Source: Caldimonas thermodepolymerans
Lineage (GTDB): Bacteria > Pseudomonadota > Gammaproteobacteria > Burkholderiales > Burkholderiaceae_C
Direction: 5' to 3'
Assembly (NCBI RefSeq): GCF_015476235.1
Contig: NZ_CP064338.1
Span: 2,232,001-2,296,000, forward strand
Length of the DNA: 64,000 nucleotides
Both the position numbers and the translations under genes were made by a program. The notes below the pieces were generated by a model, which was given only the letters and a program-made list of their open reading frames with translations, ran no database searches and was not told the DNA's origin. Positions 45,509 through 55,203 of the stretch are shown here, piece after piece (within the stretch, counting starts at the first letter, position 1; every line of letters starts with the position of its first letter).

Positions 45509-46215
45509 ACCCCGACATAACGCACCCACAGCCCTTCGTCGGCCGCGAGCTGCTGCGAATCGCCCTGCCAGACCACCCGGCCGCGCTCGATCAGCGTGTG
45601 CCGGTCGGCCAAGCGCACCAGGCGCTTGACATACTTGTCGATCACCATGATCGCCTGGCGCTGCCCGCGCAGCGTCGCCAGGCACCGCCAGATCTCCTCG
45701 CGCACCAGCGGTGCCAGCCCCTCGGTGGCCTCGTCGAGGACCAGCAGGTGCGGGTTGGTCATCAGCGCCCGGCCGATCGCGAGCATCTGCTGCTCGCCGC
45801 CCGAGAGCTGGTGCCCCATGTTCTGCCGCCGTTCCTTCAGGCGGGGAAACAGCGCGTACACGCGCTCCAGCGTCCATGGCTGCGCGACGCCGGCCCGGTT
45901 GGCGGCGAAGGCGCGCAGGTTCTCCTCGACCGTCAGGTTGGGAAAGATCTGCCGGCCCTCGGGCACCAGCGCCAGGCCCATGCGCGCGATGCGGTCGGGC
46001 GAGCGCCCGTCGATGCGCTCGCCGAGGAAGCGCACCGTGCCGCCCCTGGGCGGCGTCAACCCCAGGATCGCGCGCACGGTGGTGGTCTTGCCCATGCCGT
46101 TGCGGCCGAGCAGCGTGGCCACCTCGCGCTCGCCGACCGTGAAATGGATGTCGAACAGCACCTGGCTGCTGCCGTAGGCGCATTGCAGGTGTTCGACCTC
46201 GAGCAGCGCGCTCAT
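45505..46215 (-). CDS. livF: Branched-chain/aromatic acid ABC transporter ATPase LivF-like
   Basis: 236-residue ATPase. Walker A GRNGMGKTTTVRAI, Q-loop LVPEGRQIFPNLTVEENL, signature QLSGGEQQMLAIGRAL, Walker B HLLVLDEATEGLAP. Overlaps livG by four bases at its start. Part of a five-gene importer with LivG, LivM, LivH and the binding protein. Such importers in aromatic-acid operons usually carry the aromatic substrate, here probably 2-aminobenzoate or a related benzoate. Confidence 0.94.
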   Translation of the reverse strand: MSALLEVEHLQCAYGSSQVLFDIHFTVGEREVATLLGRNGMGKTTTVRAILGLTPPRGGTVRFLGERIDGRSPDRIARMGLALVPEGRQIFPNLTVEENLRAFAANRAGVAQPWTLERVYALFPRLKERRQNMGHQLSGGEQQMLAIGRALMTNPHLLVLDEATEGLAPLVREEIWRCLATLRGQRQAIMVIDKYVKRLVRLADRHTLIERGRVVWQGDSQQLAADEGLWVRYVGV

Positions 46216-46967
46216 GCCGGCACCTCCTCGTCGCCCAGGTAGGCACGCCGCACCTCGGGATGCCCGCGGATCTCGTCCACCGTGCCGCAGGCGATCACGC
46301 GCCCGGCCACCAGGGTCGAGACCCGGTCGGCGAGCCGGAACACCGCGTCCATGTCGTGCTCGACCAGCAGCAGCGTCACCTCCTGGCGCAGGCCCTGCAG
46401 CAGCTCGACCATGCGGGCCGACTCGTCCGGCCCCATGCCGGCCATCGGCTCGTCGAGCAGCAGCAGCTTGGGCCGGGTCGCCAGCGCCAGGCCCACCTCC
46501 AGCTGGCGCTGCTCGCCATGCGCCAGGGCGCCGGCGATGGCCTCCAGTCGGTGTCCCAGGCCGATGCGCGCCGCCACTGCCGCCGCTTCCTCGTAGCGCT
46601 GCCGCTCGGCGCGAGCCGGGCGCCAGAAAGAGAAGCTGCTGCCGCTGCGCGCCTGCACGGCCAGCGCCAGGTTGTCCAGCACGCTCAGGCGCCGGAAGAT
46701 GCTGGTGATCTGGTAGGAGCGTGCCAGCCCGCGCATCACCCGCTGCGGCATCGCCAGCCCCGTGACGTCCTGCCCGTCGAACACGATGCGCCCGGCATCG
46801 GGCGCCAGCGCACCGGAGATCTGGTGGATCAGCGTGGTCTTGCCCGCACCGTTCGGTCCGATCAGTGCGTGCACCTCGCCCGGCCGCACCTCGATGCGTG
46901 CCTGGTCGGTGGCGACCACCCCGCCGAAGCGCTTGACCAGGCCGTCGATCAGCAGCAGCGGCGTCAT
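46212..46967 (-). CDS. livG: ABC transporter ATPase LivG-like
   Basis: 251-residue ATPase. Walker A GPNGAGKTTLIHQI, LivG-type Q-loop RSYQITSIFRRLSVLDNL, degenerate signature ALAHGEQRQLEVGLAL (normal for LivG), Walker B LLLLDEPMAGMGP. Start at 46967 overlaps the livM stop. Confidence 0.94.
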   Translation of the reverse strand: MTPLLLIDGLVKRFGGVVATDQARIEVRPGEVHALIGPNGAGKTTLIHQISGALAPDAGRIVFDGQDVTGLAMPQRVMRGLARSYQITSIFRRLSVLDNLALAVQARSGSSFSFWRPARAERQRYEEAAAVAARIGLGHRLEAIAGALAHGEQRQLEVGLALATRPKLLLLDEPMAGMGPDESARMVELLQGLRQEVTLLLVEHDMDAVFRLADRVSTLVAGRVIACGTVDEIRGHPEVRRAYLGDEEVPA

Positions 46968-47989
46968 GCCGACCCCCGACGTCGCGGCAGCAGGCCGACC
47001 AGGCCTTGCGGGGCGACCAGCACCACCAGCAGCAGCACGGCACCGACCCCGAACTGCCAGTGGATCGTGTAGCCCACCGCGATCTCCTCGAGCAGCAGCA
47101 GCACCAGCGCACCGACGAAGCCGCCGTACAGGTGCCCCACCCCGCCCAGGATCACCATCACCATCAGCTGCCCGGACTGGCTCCAGTGCATCAGCGCGGG
47201 ACTGATGATGCCGCTCTGGTTGGCCGCCAGCGCCCCCGCCAGCCCGGCCAGTGCACCAGCCAGCGTGAAGGCCGCCAGCCGGTAGCGGTACACCGGAAAG
47301 CCGATCGCCGCCATGCGGGTCTCGTTCTCGCGCGCGGCCTGGAGCACATGGCCGAAGCGCGCGTTGAGCAGGCGCTGGATCGCGAGGAACGCCAGCACGA
47401 ACAGCACCAGCACCACGTAGTAGAAGCTGGCATCGTCGCCCAGGTCCAGCGCGCCCAGCGTCGAGCGCGCCGGCAGCGGCAACCCGTCCTCGCCGCCGTA
47501 GTCGCGCAGCGAGATCATCACGTAGTACAGCATCTGCGCGAAGGCCAGCGTGATCATGATGAAGTACACGCCGCGCGTGCGCAGGCTGATCGCGCCGATC
47601 ACGAAGGAGAACGCCGCGGCAGCGGCCACCGCCACCGGCCACGCAATCCAGGCCGAGGTGATGCCCTCCTGCATCAGGATGCCCACCGCGTAGCCGCCGA
47701 TGCCGAGGAAGGCCGCATGGCCGAAGCTGACCATGCCACCGAAGCCGAGGATGAGGTTCAGGCTGGTGGCCGCCAGCGCGAAGATCAGGATGCGGCTGCC
47801 CAGCCCGATGTAGAAGCTCTCGTCCAGCGCCTCGGCCGCCAGCGGGAAGGCCACCAGCAGCGCGAGCAGCACCAGGGCCACCGGCCAGTGCAGCGGATGA
47901 TCGAGCACGCCGGTGCGTGCGCCGGCGCCCGGGGCGGCAGCCCGGGGACTCGCGGTCATCGGCGGGGAGGGCGAGGTCACGGCATCCAT
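46964..47989 (-). CDS. livM: ABC transporter permease LivM-like
   Basis: 341-residue permease with about nine to ten helices. Family motif SLNLILGFGGMVSFGHAAFLG and the coupling region ARENETRMAAIGFPVYRYRL are visible. A 25-residue Ala/Pro-rich N-terminal extension precedes the first helix; an internal start at MTASPRAA is possible. It lies 4 bases after livH. Confidence 0.93.
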   Translation of the reverse strand: MDAVTSPSPPMTASPRAAAPGAGARTGVLDHPLHWPVALVLLALLVAFPLAAEALDESFYIGLGSRILIFALAATSLNLILGFGGMVSFGHAAFLGIGGYAVGILMQEGITSAWIAWPVAVAAAAAFSFVIGAISLRTRGVYFIMITLAFAQMLYYVMISLRDYGGEDGLPLPARSTLGALDLGDDASFYYVVLVLFVLAFLAIQRLLNARFGHVLQAARENETRMAAIGFPVYRYRLAAFTLAGALAGLAGALAANQSGIISPALMHWSQSGQLMVMVILGGVGHLYGGFVGALVLLLLEEIAVGYTIHWQFGVGAVLLLVVLVAPQGLVGLLPRRRGSA

Positions 47990-47993
47990 CCCC

Positions 47994-48914
47994 TCACCCC
48001 CGCGCCGGGAACAGGCCCTGGGGCTTCCAGAACAACACCACCGCCATCAGCACGTAGATCAGGATCGAGGCCAGCGCCGGCCCGGCCCCCGAGGCCGCCG
48101 ACGGGCCCAGCAGGCCGCCCAACGCCACCGGCACGAAGGTGCGCCCGACCGTGTCGACCAGCCCCACCAGCAGCGAGGCCACCAGCGCCCCGCGGATCGA
48201 GCCGATGCCGCCGATGACGATCACGACGAAGGCGAGGATCAGGATGTTCTCGCCCATGCCGACCTGCACCGCCACCAGCGGCCCGAGCAGGCCGCCGGCC
48301 ACCGCGCACAGCGCCGCGCCGACGCCGAACACCAGCGTGAACAGGCGCCGGATGTCCGAGCCCATCGCCAGCGCCATCTCGCGGTTGGACGCGCCCGCCC
48401 TCACCCGCATGCCGATGCGCGTGCGCACCACCAGCAGGTACAGCAGCGCCGCCACCGCCAGCCCGACCGCGATGATCAGCATCCGGTACGCCGGGTACTG
48501 GAAGCCGGGCCACAGCTCCACCGGCCCGGCCAGCGCCGCCGGCGGGTTGAGCAGGATGGGCTGCGCGCCCCAGATCATGCGCACCGCCTCGTTGCACATC
48601 AGCAGGATCGCGAAGGTGCCGAGCACCTGCGACAGGTGGTCGCGCTGGTAGAGCCGCCGCAGGATCGTCACTTCCAGCGCGATGCCGAACAGCGCGGTGC
48701 CGGCGATGCCGGCTGCCAGCCCCGCGAGGAAGGACCCCGAGGCCTGCGCCGCCGCCGCGGTGAGGTAGGCCCCCACCATGTACAGCGAGCCGTGCGCCAG
48801 GTTGATCATGTCCATGATCCCGAACACCAGCGTCAGCCCGGCGGCGAGCAGGAACAGCATCAGGCCGAACTGCAGGCCGTTGAGGGCCTGCTCGAGGATC
48901 AGCGTGGCGGTCAT
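47994..48914 (-). CDS. livH: ABC transporter permease LivH-like
   Basis: 306-residue permease with about eight helices. Characteristic LNGLQFGLMLFLLAAGLTLVF-type start (positions 8-28), FGIMDMINLAHGSLYMVGAY and ASNREMALAMGSDIRRLFTL coupling loop. Follows the binding-protein gene by 61 bases. Confidence 0.94.
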   Translation of the reverse strand: MTATLILEQALNGLQFGLMLFLLAAGLTLVFGIMDMINLAHGSLYMVGAYLTAAAAQASGSFLAGLAAGIAGTALFGIALEVTILRRLYQRDHLSQVLGTFAILLMCNEAVRMIWGAQPILLNPPAALAGPVELWPGFQYPAYRMLIIAVGLAVAALLYLLVVRTRIGMRVRAGASNREMALAMGSDIRRLFTLVFGVGAALCAVAGGLLGPLVAVQVGMGENILILAFVVIVIGGIGSIRGALVASLLVGLVDTVGRTFVPVALGGLLGPSAASGAGPALASILIYVLMAVVLFWKPQGLFPARG

Positions 48915-48975
48915 CCGCGCCCCCCTGCGGCCCGGCGCCCGCCCGGGCTGCGTCGGCGTGCAGGCAGGCGGCGCA

Positions 48976-50151
48976 TCACTTCATCCTGCACTCGCCGACA
49001 TAGGCGTCGGCATGGTCCTTGAAGACGGTGGACAGGGTGCGGTTGGTCACGCGCCCCTGCGCGTCCTTGACCACCACGCGCAGGTAGTAGTCCTGCACCG
49101 GGTGATGGTTGGTGTTGAAGCGGAACGCGCCGCGCACCGACTTGAAGTTGGCCGCCTTGAGCGCACGCCGCACGGCGTCCTTGTCCTCGATGCGGCCCTT
49201 GACGTCGCGGATCGCCGCATCGATCAGCATCGCGGCGTCATAGCCCTGGGAGGCGTACAGCGACGGCAGCCGGCCGTACTCCTTCTCGAAGTCGGCCACG
49301 AAGCGCTTGTTCTGCGGGTTGTCGAGGTCGTGCGCCCATTGCGAGGTGTTGAACATGCCGAGCATGGGATCGCCCACCGCGCGGATCACGTCCTCGTCGG
49401 CCGAGAATCCCGGGCCGAACAGCGTGACGTCCTTGGACAGGCCCGAGGAAACGAACTGCTTGATGAAGTTGATGCCCATGCCGCCGGGCAGGAAGATGTA
49501 CAGCGCATCGGGCTGCGCGGCGCGGATCTGCGCCAGCTCGGGGGCGTAGTCCAGCTGCCCGAGCCGGGTGTAGATCTCCTGCACCACCTCGCCCTTGTAG
49601 AAGCGCTTGAAGCCGGTCAGCGCGTCCTTGCCGGCCGGGTAGTTGGGCGCCAGCAGCGCGACCTTCCTGAAGCCCTTGTCCGCCACCGTCTTGCCCACCG
49701 CCTCGTGCAGGTTGTCGTTCTGCCAGGCGACGTTGAAGTAGAACGGGTTGCACTGCGCACCGGCGTACTGCGACGGCCCGGCATTGGCGCTGATGTAGAA
49801 GGTCTGCGACGCGAAGATCGGCTGACCGATCGCCAGCATCACGTTGGAGAACACCACCCCGGTCATGAAGTCCACCTTGTCGCGCTTGAGCAGGCGGTCG
49901 GTGGTCTGGCGCGCCGCATCGGGGCTCTGCTGATCGTCGGCGACGATGACCTCGGCCGGCAGCCCGCCCAGCTTCCCGCCGGTGTGCTTCAGTGCCAGGT
50001 TGAAGCCGTCGCGGATGTCGATGCCCAGGCCCGCGCCCGGCCCGGACAGGGTGCTGAGAAACCCGATCTTGACACGGTCGGCAGCGGGGGCGCCGGTCGC
50101 CGCGGCCGCCAGGGTCAACGCAAGGACAAGATGACGCAAGGGCTCGGACAT
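48976..50151 (-). CDS. Periplasmic binding protein of the Liv-type importer
   Basis: 391-residue type I periplasmic binding protein. Start at 50151 with a signal peptide (VLALTLAAAATGAPAA-D) and mature start RVKIGFLSTLSGPGAGLG. It resembles binding proteins of aromatic-acid operons rather than LivJ/K, so the ligand is inferred as an aminobenzoate or related aromatic acid. A small hairpin (GTCGGG/CCCGAC, 50199-50215) lies between it and the ligase gene and may tune the higher expression of importer genes. Confidence 0.9.
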   Translation of the reverse strand: MSEPLRHLVLALTLAAAATGAPAADRVKIGFLSTLSGPGAGLGIDIRDGFNLALKHTGGKLGGLPAEVIVADDQQSPDAARQTTDRLLKRDKVDFMTGVVFSNVMLAIGQPIFASQTFYISANAGPSQYAGAQCNPFYFNVAWQNDNLHEAVGKTVADKGFRKVALLAPNYPAGKDALTGFKRFYKGEVVQEIYTRLGQLDYAPELAQIRAAQPDALYIFLPGGMGINFIKQFVSSGLSKDVTLFGPGFSADEDVIRAVGDPMLGMFNTSQWAHDLDNPQNKRFVADFEKEYGRLPSLYASQGYDAAMLIDAAIRDVKGRIEDKDAVRRALKAANFKSVRGAFRFNTNHHPVQDYYLRVVVKDAQGRVTNRTLSTVFKDHADAYVGECRMK

Positions 50152-50221
50152 CACGGTCTCCTGGTGTGGGTGGAACGGAAGGCGCAAGCATGCACGAAGT
50201 CGGGGGCTTCCCGACAGCGGG

Positions 50222-51856
50222 TTACACCGCACCCGGCTTGAGCCGGTAGCGCTGCAGCTTGCCGGTCTCGGTGCGCGGCAGCGAGTCGCGGAACTCGATC
50301 GCGCGCGGGTACTTGTACGGCGCGATGCTGCGCTTGACGAAGTCCTGCAGCTCCTGCACCAGCGCCTCGCCCGGGCGGTGCCCCTCGCGCAGCACGACGA
50401 AGGCCTTGACGAGCTGGCCGCGCTCCTCGTCGGGCACCCCGATCACCGCGCATTCGGCCACCGCAGGGTGCGCCAGCAGGGCATCCTCCACCTCGGGCGC
50501 GGCGATGTTGTAGCCGGCCGAGACGATCAGGTCGTCGGTGCGTGACTGGAAGTGGAAGTAGCCTCGCTCGTCGAGCACGTAGGCGTCGCCGGTGACGTTC
50601 CAGCCGTGCTTCACGTACTGGCGCTGCCGCTCGTCGGCCAGGTAGCGGCATCCGGTCGGCCCCTTGACCGCCAGGTGCCCGATCACCCCGGGCGCGACCG
50701 GCCGGCCCTCGTCGTCCAGCACGCAGGCCTGGTAGCCCGGCACCACGGTGCCGGTCGCGCCGGGCACGGCATGCGCCTCGTCGGCCGAGATGAAGATGTG
50801 CAGCATCTCGGTCGAGCCGATGCCGTCGATCAGCTCGATCCCGGTGGCGTCCTTCCAGAGCTGGCGGGTGGCCGCCGGCAACGCCTCGCCGGCCGAGACG
50901 CACTTGCGCAGCGTGCCGCCGTGCGGCGCGCCGATGCGCAGGCGCTTCGCGTCGGCGGCCATCGCGCGGTACGAGGTCGGCGCGGTGAACAGCACGGTGG
51001 CCCCGAACTCCTGGATCGCCGGCAGCAGCAGCGGGGGCGCGGCCTTCTCCAGCAGCACGGTGGAGGCACCGATGCTCATCGGGAACAGCAGCAGGCCGCC
51101 CAGGCCGAAGGTGAAGGCCAGCGGCGGGCTGCCGATGAACACGTCGTCGGGCGCGGCCTTCAACACGTGCGGCGGCCAGCACGCGCAGATCGCCATCACG
51201 TCGCGGTGGAAGTGCATCGTGCCCTTGGGCTGGCCGGTGGTGCCGGAGGTGAAGGCAATGATGCAGGTGTCGTCCGCCGCGGTCGCGACATTGTCGAACT
51301 GTGCGCCCTGGCGCGCCATCGCCGCCTCCAGCCCCTGCGGCGACGGGTCCCGGAAGTGGCGCAGCTGCTGCAGCGTCGGGCACTGCGCCGCGGCCGCCTC
51401 GAGCTCCCCGGCCAGCGAATGGTCGCACAGCGCGTGCGAGACCTGGGCCTTGTCGATGATCTGCTTCAGCTCCTTGGCGCGCAGCAGCGGCATCGTCGCC
51501 ACCGCGATGCCGCCGGCCTTCATCACCGCGAACCAGCAGGCCGCCAGCATCGGGTTGTTCGGCGCGCGCAGCAGCACCCGGTTGCCGGGCACCAGGCCCA
51601 TCTCGCGCACCAGCACGTGGGCGATGCGGTTGGCCTGCGCCTGCAGCTGCGCGTAGGTCCAGCACACGCCCCCCGGCGCCCGGATGCACGGCCGGTCGCC
51701 CTGCCCGCTCTCGACCCAGCGGTCGAGCAGCTCGTGGGCACAGTTCAGCCGCGCGGGAAACTGCAGCTCGGGCAGCGTGAAGAGGAACTCCGGCTGCAGC
51801 TCCGGCGGCGGCAGGTGGTCGCGCGCGAAGGTGTCGACATGGGCGGTGTACGTCAT
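50222..51856 (-). CDS. abmG: 2-aminobenzoate-CoA ligase (benzoate-CoA ligase family)
   Basis: 544-residue AMP-forming ligase that would activate 2-aminobenzoate with ATP and CoA. AMP-binding motif IAFTSGTTGQPKGTMHFHRD, then GEALPAATRQLWKDATGIEL, IDGIGSTEMLHIFISA, and the C-terminal domain with SRTDDLIVSAGYNIAAPEVE and the catalytic Lys in PRTETGKLQRYRLK. The family alone would permit benzoate or hydroxybenzoates. The neighbouring aminobenzoyl-CoA-type monooxygenase/reductase makes anthranilate the best guess. It lies 15 bases after the acyl-CoA dehydrogenase gene. Confidence 0.88.
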   Translation of the reverse strand: MTYTAHVDTFARDHLPPPELQPEFLFTLPELQFPARLNCAHELLDRWVESGQGDRPCIRAPGGVCWTYAQLQAQANRIAHVLVREMGLVPGNRVLLRAPNNPMLAACWFAVMKAGGIAVATMPLLRAKELKQIIDKAQVSHALCDHSLAGELEAAAAQCPTLQQLRHFRDPSPQGLEAAMARQGAQFDNVATAADDTCIIAFTSGTTGQPKGTMHFHRDVMAICACWPPHVLKAAPDDVFIGSPPLAFTFGLGGLLLFPMSIGASTVLLEKAAPPLLLPAIQEFGATVLFTAPTSYRAMAADAKRLRIGAPHGGTLRKCVSAGEALPAATRQLWKDATGIELIDGIGSTEMLHIFISADEAHAVPGATGTVVPGYQACVLDDEGRPVAPGVIGHLAVKGPTGCRYLADERQRQYVKHGWNVTGDAYVLDERGYFHFQSRTDDLIVSAGYNIAAPEVEDALLAHPAVAECAVIGVPDEERGQLVKAFVVLREGHRPGEALVQELQDFVKRSIAPYKYPRAIEFRDSLPRTETGKLQRYRLKPGAV

Positions 51857-51871
51857 GGCGCATGCTCCTTC

Positions 51872-53026
<1,155 letters not shown>

Positions 53027-53047
53027 GGCCGTCTCCTGCTCCTGGCT

Positions 53048-53908
53048 TCAGTTGCCCTCGAAGGTCGGGCGGCGCTTCTCGACGAAGGCGTGGTAGGCCC
53101 GCGAGAAGTCCTCGGTCAGCATGCACAGGGCCTGGGCCTGCGCCTCGGCCTCGATGGCCTGGTCGATGCCCATGTCCCATTCCTGGTGCAGCATGGCCTT
53201 GGTCAGGCCGTTCGCAAATGTCGGGCCATGCGCCAGCTCGTGCGCCAGTGCTTGCGCCTGCTCGAGCAGATGCTCCGGCTCGCACAGGCGGTTGAAGAAG
53301 CCCCATTGCAGGCCCTCCTCGCCCCCCATCGCACGGCCGGTGTAGAGCAGCTCGCTGGCCCGGCCCTGTCCGATGATGCGCGGCAGCAGCGCGCAGGCGC
53401 CCATGTCGCAGCCCGCCAGCCCGACACGGTTGAACAGGAAGGCGGTGCGGCTGCGCGCCGTGCCGTAGCGCAGGTCCGAGGCCATCGCGATGATCGCGCC
53501 GGCACCGGCACAGACCCCGTCCACCGCGGCGACGATGGGCTGCGGACAGTGCCGCATCGCCTTGACCAGGTCCCCGGTCATGCGGGTGAACATCAGCAGC
53601 TCCGGCGCCTTGAGCCGCAGCAGCGGGCCGATGATCTCGTGCACGTCGCCGCCGGAGCAGAAGTTGCCGCCTGCGCCGGTGACCACGACCGCCTGCACGT
53701 CCTCGGCGTGGCGCAGCCGGCCGAACAGGTCGCGCAGCTCGGCGTAGGCATCGAAGGTCAGCGGGTTCTTGCGCTGCGGCCGGTCCAGCGTGACGGTGCC
53801 CACGCGCTCGTGCACCGTCCAGCGGAAATGCCGCGCCTCGTAGCCGGACAGCCGGATGCGGTTGCCGGCCACCAGGGCCGGGTCGACACGGGGTTGATCT
53901 GCGGACAT
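53048..53908 (-). CDS. Enoyl-CoA hydratase/isomerase family protein
   Basis: 286-residue crotonase-fold enzyme. Start at 53908 ([15 protein letters not shown]), two bases after the MarR stop. Oxyanion-hole segments [18 protein letters not shown] and [20 protein letters not shown]. An N-terminal extension of some 35 residues precedes the usual start of the fold. Members in the aerobic 2-aminobenzoyl-CoA clusters act as hydratase or in ring opening. Assigned by context. Confidence 0.92.
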   Translation of the reverse strand: MSADQPRVDPALVAGNRIRLSGYEARHFRWTVHERVGTVTLDRPQRKNPLTFDAYAELRDLFGRLRHAEDVQAVVVTGAGGNFCSGGDVHEIIGPLLRLKAPELLMFTRMTGDLVKAMRHCPQPIVAAVDGVCAGAGAIIAMASDLRYGTARSRTAFLFNRVGLAGCDMGACALLPRIIGQGRASELLYTGRAMGGEEGLQWGFFNRLCEPEHLLEQAQALAHELAHGPTFANGLTKAMLHQEWDMGIDQAIEAEAQAQALCMLTEDFSRAYHAFVEKRRPTFEGN

Positions 53909-53910
53909 CG

Positions 53911-54435
53911 TCACACCACCTCCTGGGACTGGTTCTGGCGCGCGGCCATGTGCACTCGCAACCGGCCAAGCAGCTCGTACAGCGTCTTGCGATCGCCATA
54001 GCTCAGGTCGGAAAACAGCTCGATGACCCAGGCCTCGTGCTCGCTCGCGATGCGCTCGAACACCTCGCGGCCCTGGCGCGTCAGCTTGAGCAGGAAGGAG
54101 CGCCGGTCGTCGGGCACCGCCTCGCGCACGACCAGGCCCTCCTTCTCCAGCTCGTCGGTCAGGCCGGTGATGCTGCCGCCGGTCACCATCAGGTAGCGCG
54201 ACAGCGCGTTCATGCGCAGCCCCTCCGGGTGACGGTGCAGCTGGGCCAGGTAGTCGAAGCGAGCCAGCGTGATGCCGAAGCGCGCGCGCAGGCGCTTGCG
54301 GATCTCGGTCTCGATCTGCGTGGTGCACGACAGCAGGCGCAGCCACAGCTTCAAGGCCATGTGGTCGTCCGACGCCACCCGGGCCTCCAGCCCGATGCGG
54401 TGATCGTCCAGCGGGGAGACGGGCTTGCGCTTCAT
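53911..54435 (-). CDS. MarR-family regulator of the aminobenzoyl-CoA operon
   Basis: 174-residue winged-helix regulator starting at 54435, overlapping the SDR stop by four bases. The helix-turn-helix region reads [20 protein letters not shown] with wing [21 protein letters not shown]. It is encoded inside the operon it presumably represses. MarR relatives in aromatic CoA pathways respond to the aryl-CoA, here probably 2-aminobenzoyl-CoA. Candidate operator: the palindrome at 57580-57596 in front of the first gene. Confidence 0.9.
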   Translation of the reverse strand: MKRKPVSPLDDHRIGLEARVASDDHMALKLWLRLLSCTTQIETEIRKRLRARFGITLARFDYLAQLHRHPEGLRMNALSRYLMVTGGSITGLTDELEKEGLVVREAVPDDRRSFLLKLTRQGREVFERIASEHEAWVIELFSDLSYGDRKTLYELLGRLRVHMAARQNQSQEVV

Positions 54436-55199
54436 GCCAGCTCCCCGCCGCAGATCGCGATCGCCTGGCCGTTGACCGCGCCGGCCGCCTCCCCGCACAG
54501 CCAGCGCACCGCGTCGGCCACCTCCTGCGGTTGCACGATGCGCCCCTGCGGATTGCCGGCGGCGAACTGCGCGCGCACCTCGCCGGCGCTGCGGCCGGTC
54601 TTCTCGACGACGCGGGCGATGCTGTCGCGCAGGATGTCGGTGTCGGTATAGCCCGGGCACACCGCGTTGACGGTGACGCCCTGTCGCGCCACCTCCAGCG
54701 CCAGGGCGCGCGTCAGCCCCACCACGCCGTGCTTGGCGGCCACGTAGGCCGAGACGTACGCGTACCCCTTCAGCCCGGCGGTGCTGGCGATGTTGACGAT
54801 GCGGCCCCAGCCGGCCTCGAGCATGTCGGGCAGCGCCTGCTGCGCGCACAGGAAGCTGCCGGTGAGGTTCACCGCCAGCATGCGCTGCCACAACGCCGCC
54901 GAGGTCTTGCGAAACGGCGCGCTCTCGGCCTGGCCCGCGTTGTTGACCAGGATGGCCACCGGCCCCAGCCGCCCGCGCGCCGCGGCGAACGCCGCCTGCA
55001 CCGCCTCGGCCTCGGCCACGTCGACCGCCACCGCGGCATGCGGGCCGCCCGGCAGCTCGCGCGCGAGCGCCTGCAGCGCGTCGTGATGGCGTCCCATCAG
55101 GGTCAGGCGCGCCCCCTCGGCAGCCAGCGTGCGCGCGATCGCCGCGCCGATGCCGCGCGCCGCGCCGGTGACCACTGCATGACGTCCTGGCAGGCCCAT
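54432..55199 (-). CDS. Short-chain dehydrogenase (3-hydroxyacyl-CoA dehydrogenase type)
   Basis: 255-residue SDR. Cofactor site [18 protein letters not shown] with NNAG ([10 protein letters not shown]), catalytic Ser in [16 protein letters not shown] and YxxxK as [10 protein letters not shown]. Ends with the usual CGGELA. It lies 4 bases after the bifunctional monooxygenase gene. Likely the 3-hydroxyacyl-CoA dehydrogenase step, by analogy with the Azoarcus evansii clusters. Confidence 0.92.
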   Translation of the reverse strand: MGLPGRHAVVTGAARGIGAAIARTLAAEGARLTLMGRHHDALQALARELPGGPHAAVAVDVAEAEAVQAAFAAARGRLGPVAILVNNAGQAESAPFRKTSAALWQRMLAVNLTGSFLCAQQALPDMLEAGWGRIVNIASTAGLKGYAYVSAYVAAKHGVVGLTRALALEVARQGVTVNAVCPGYTDTDILRDSIARVVEKTGRSAGEVRAQFAAGNPQGRIVQPQEVADAVRWLCGEAAGAVNGQAIAICGGELA

Positions 55200-55203
55200 G
55201 CGC

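Noticed and set aside
50199-50215. GTCGGG/CCCGAC hairpin as a full terminator inside the aminobenzoate operon
   Set aside because: Short six-base stem without a T run, and the importer genes continue on the same strand. At most partial attenuation.
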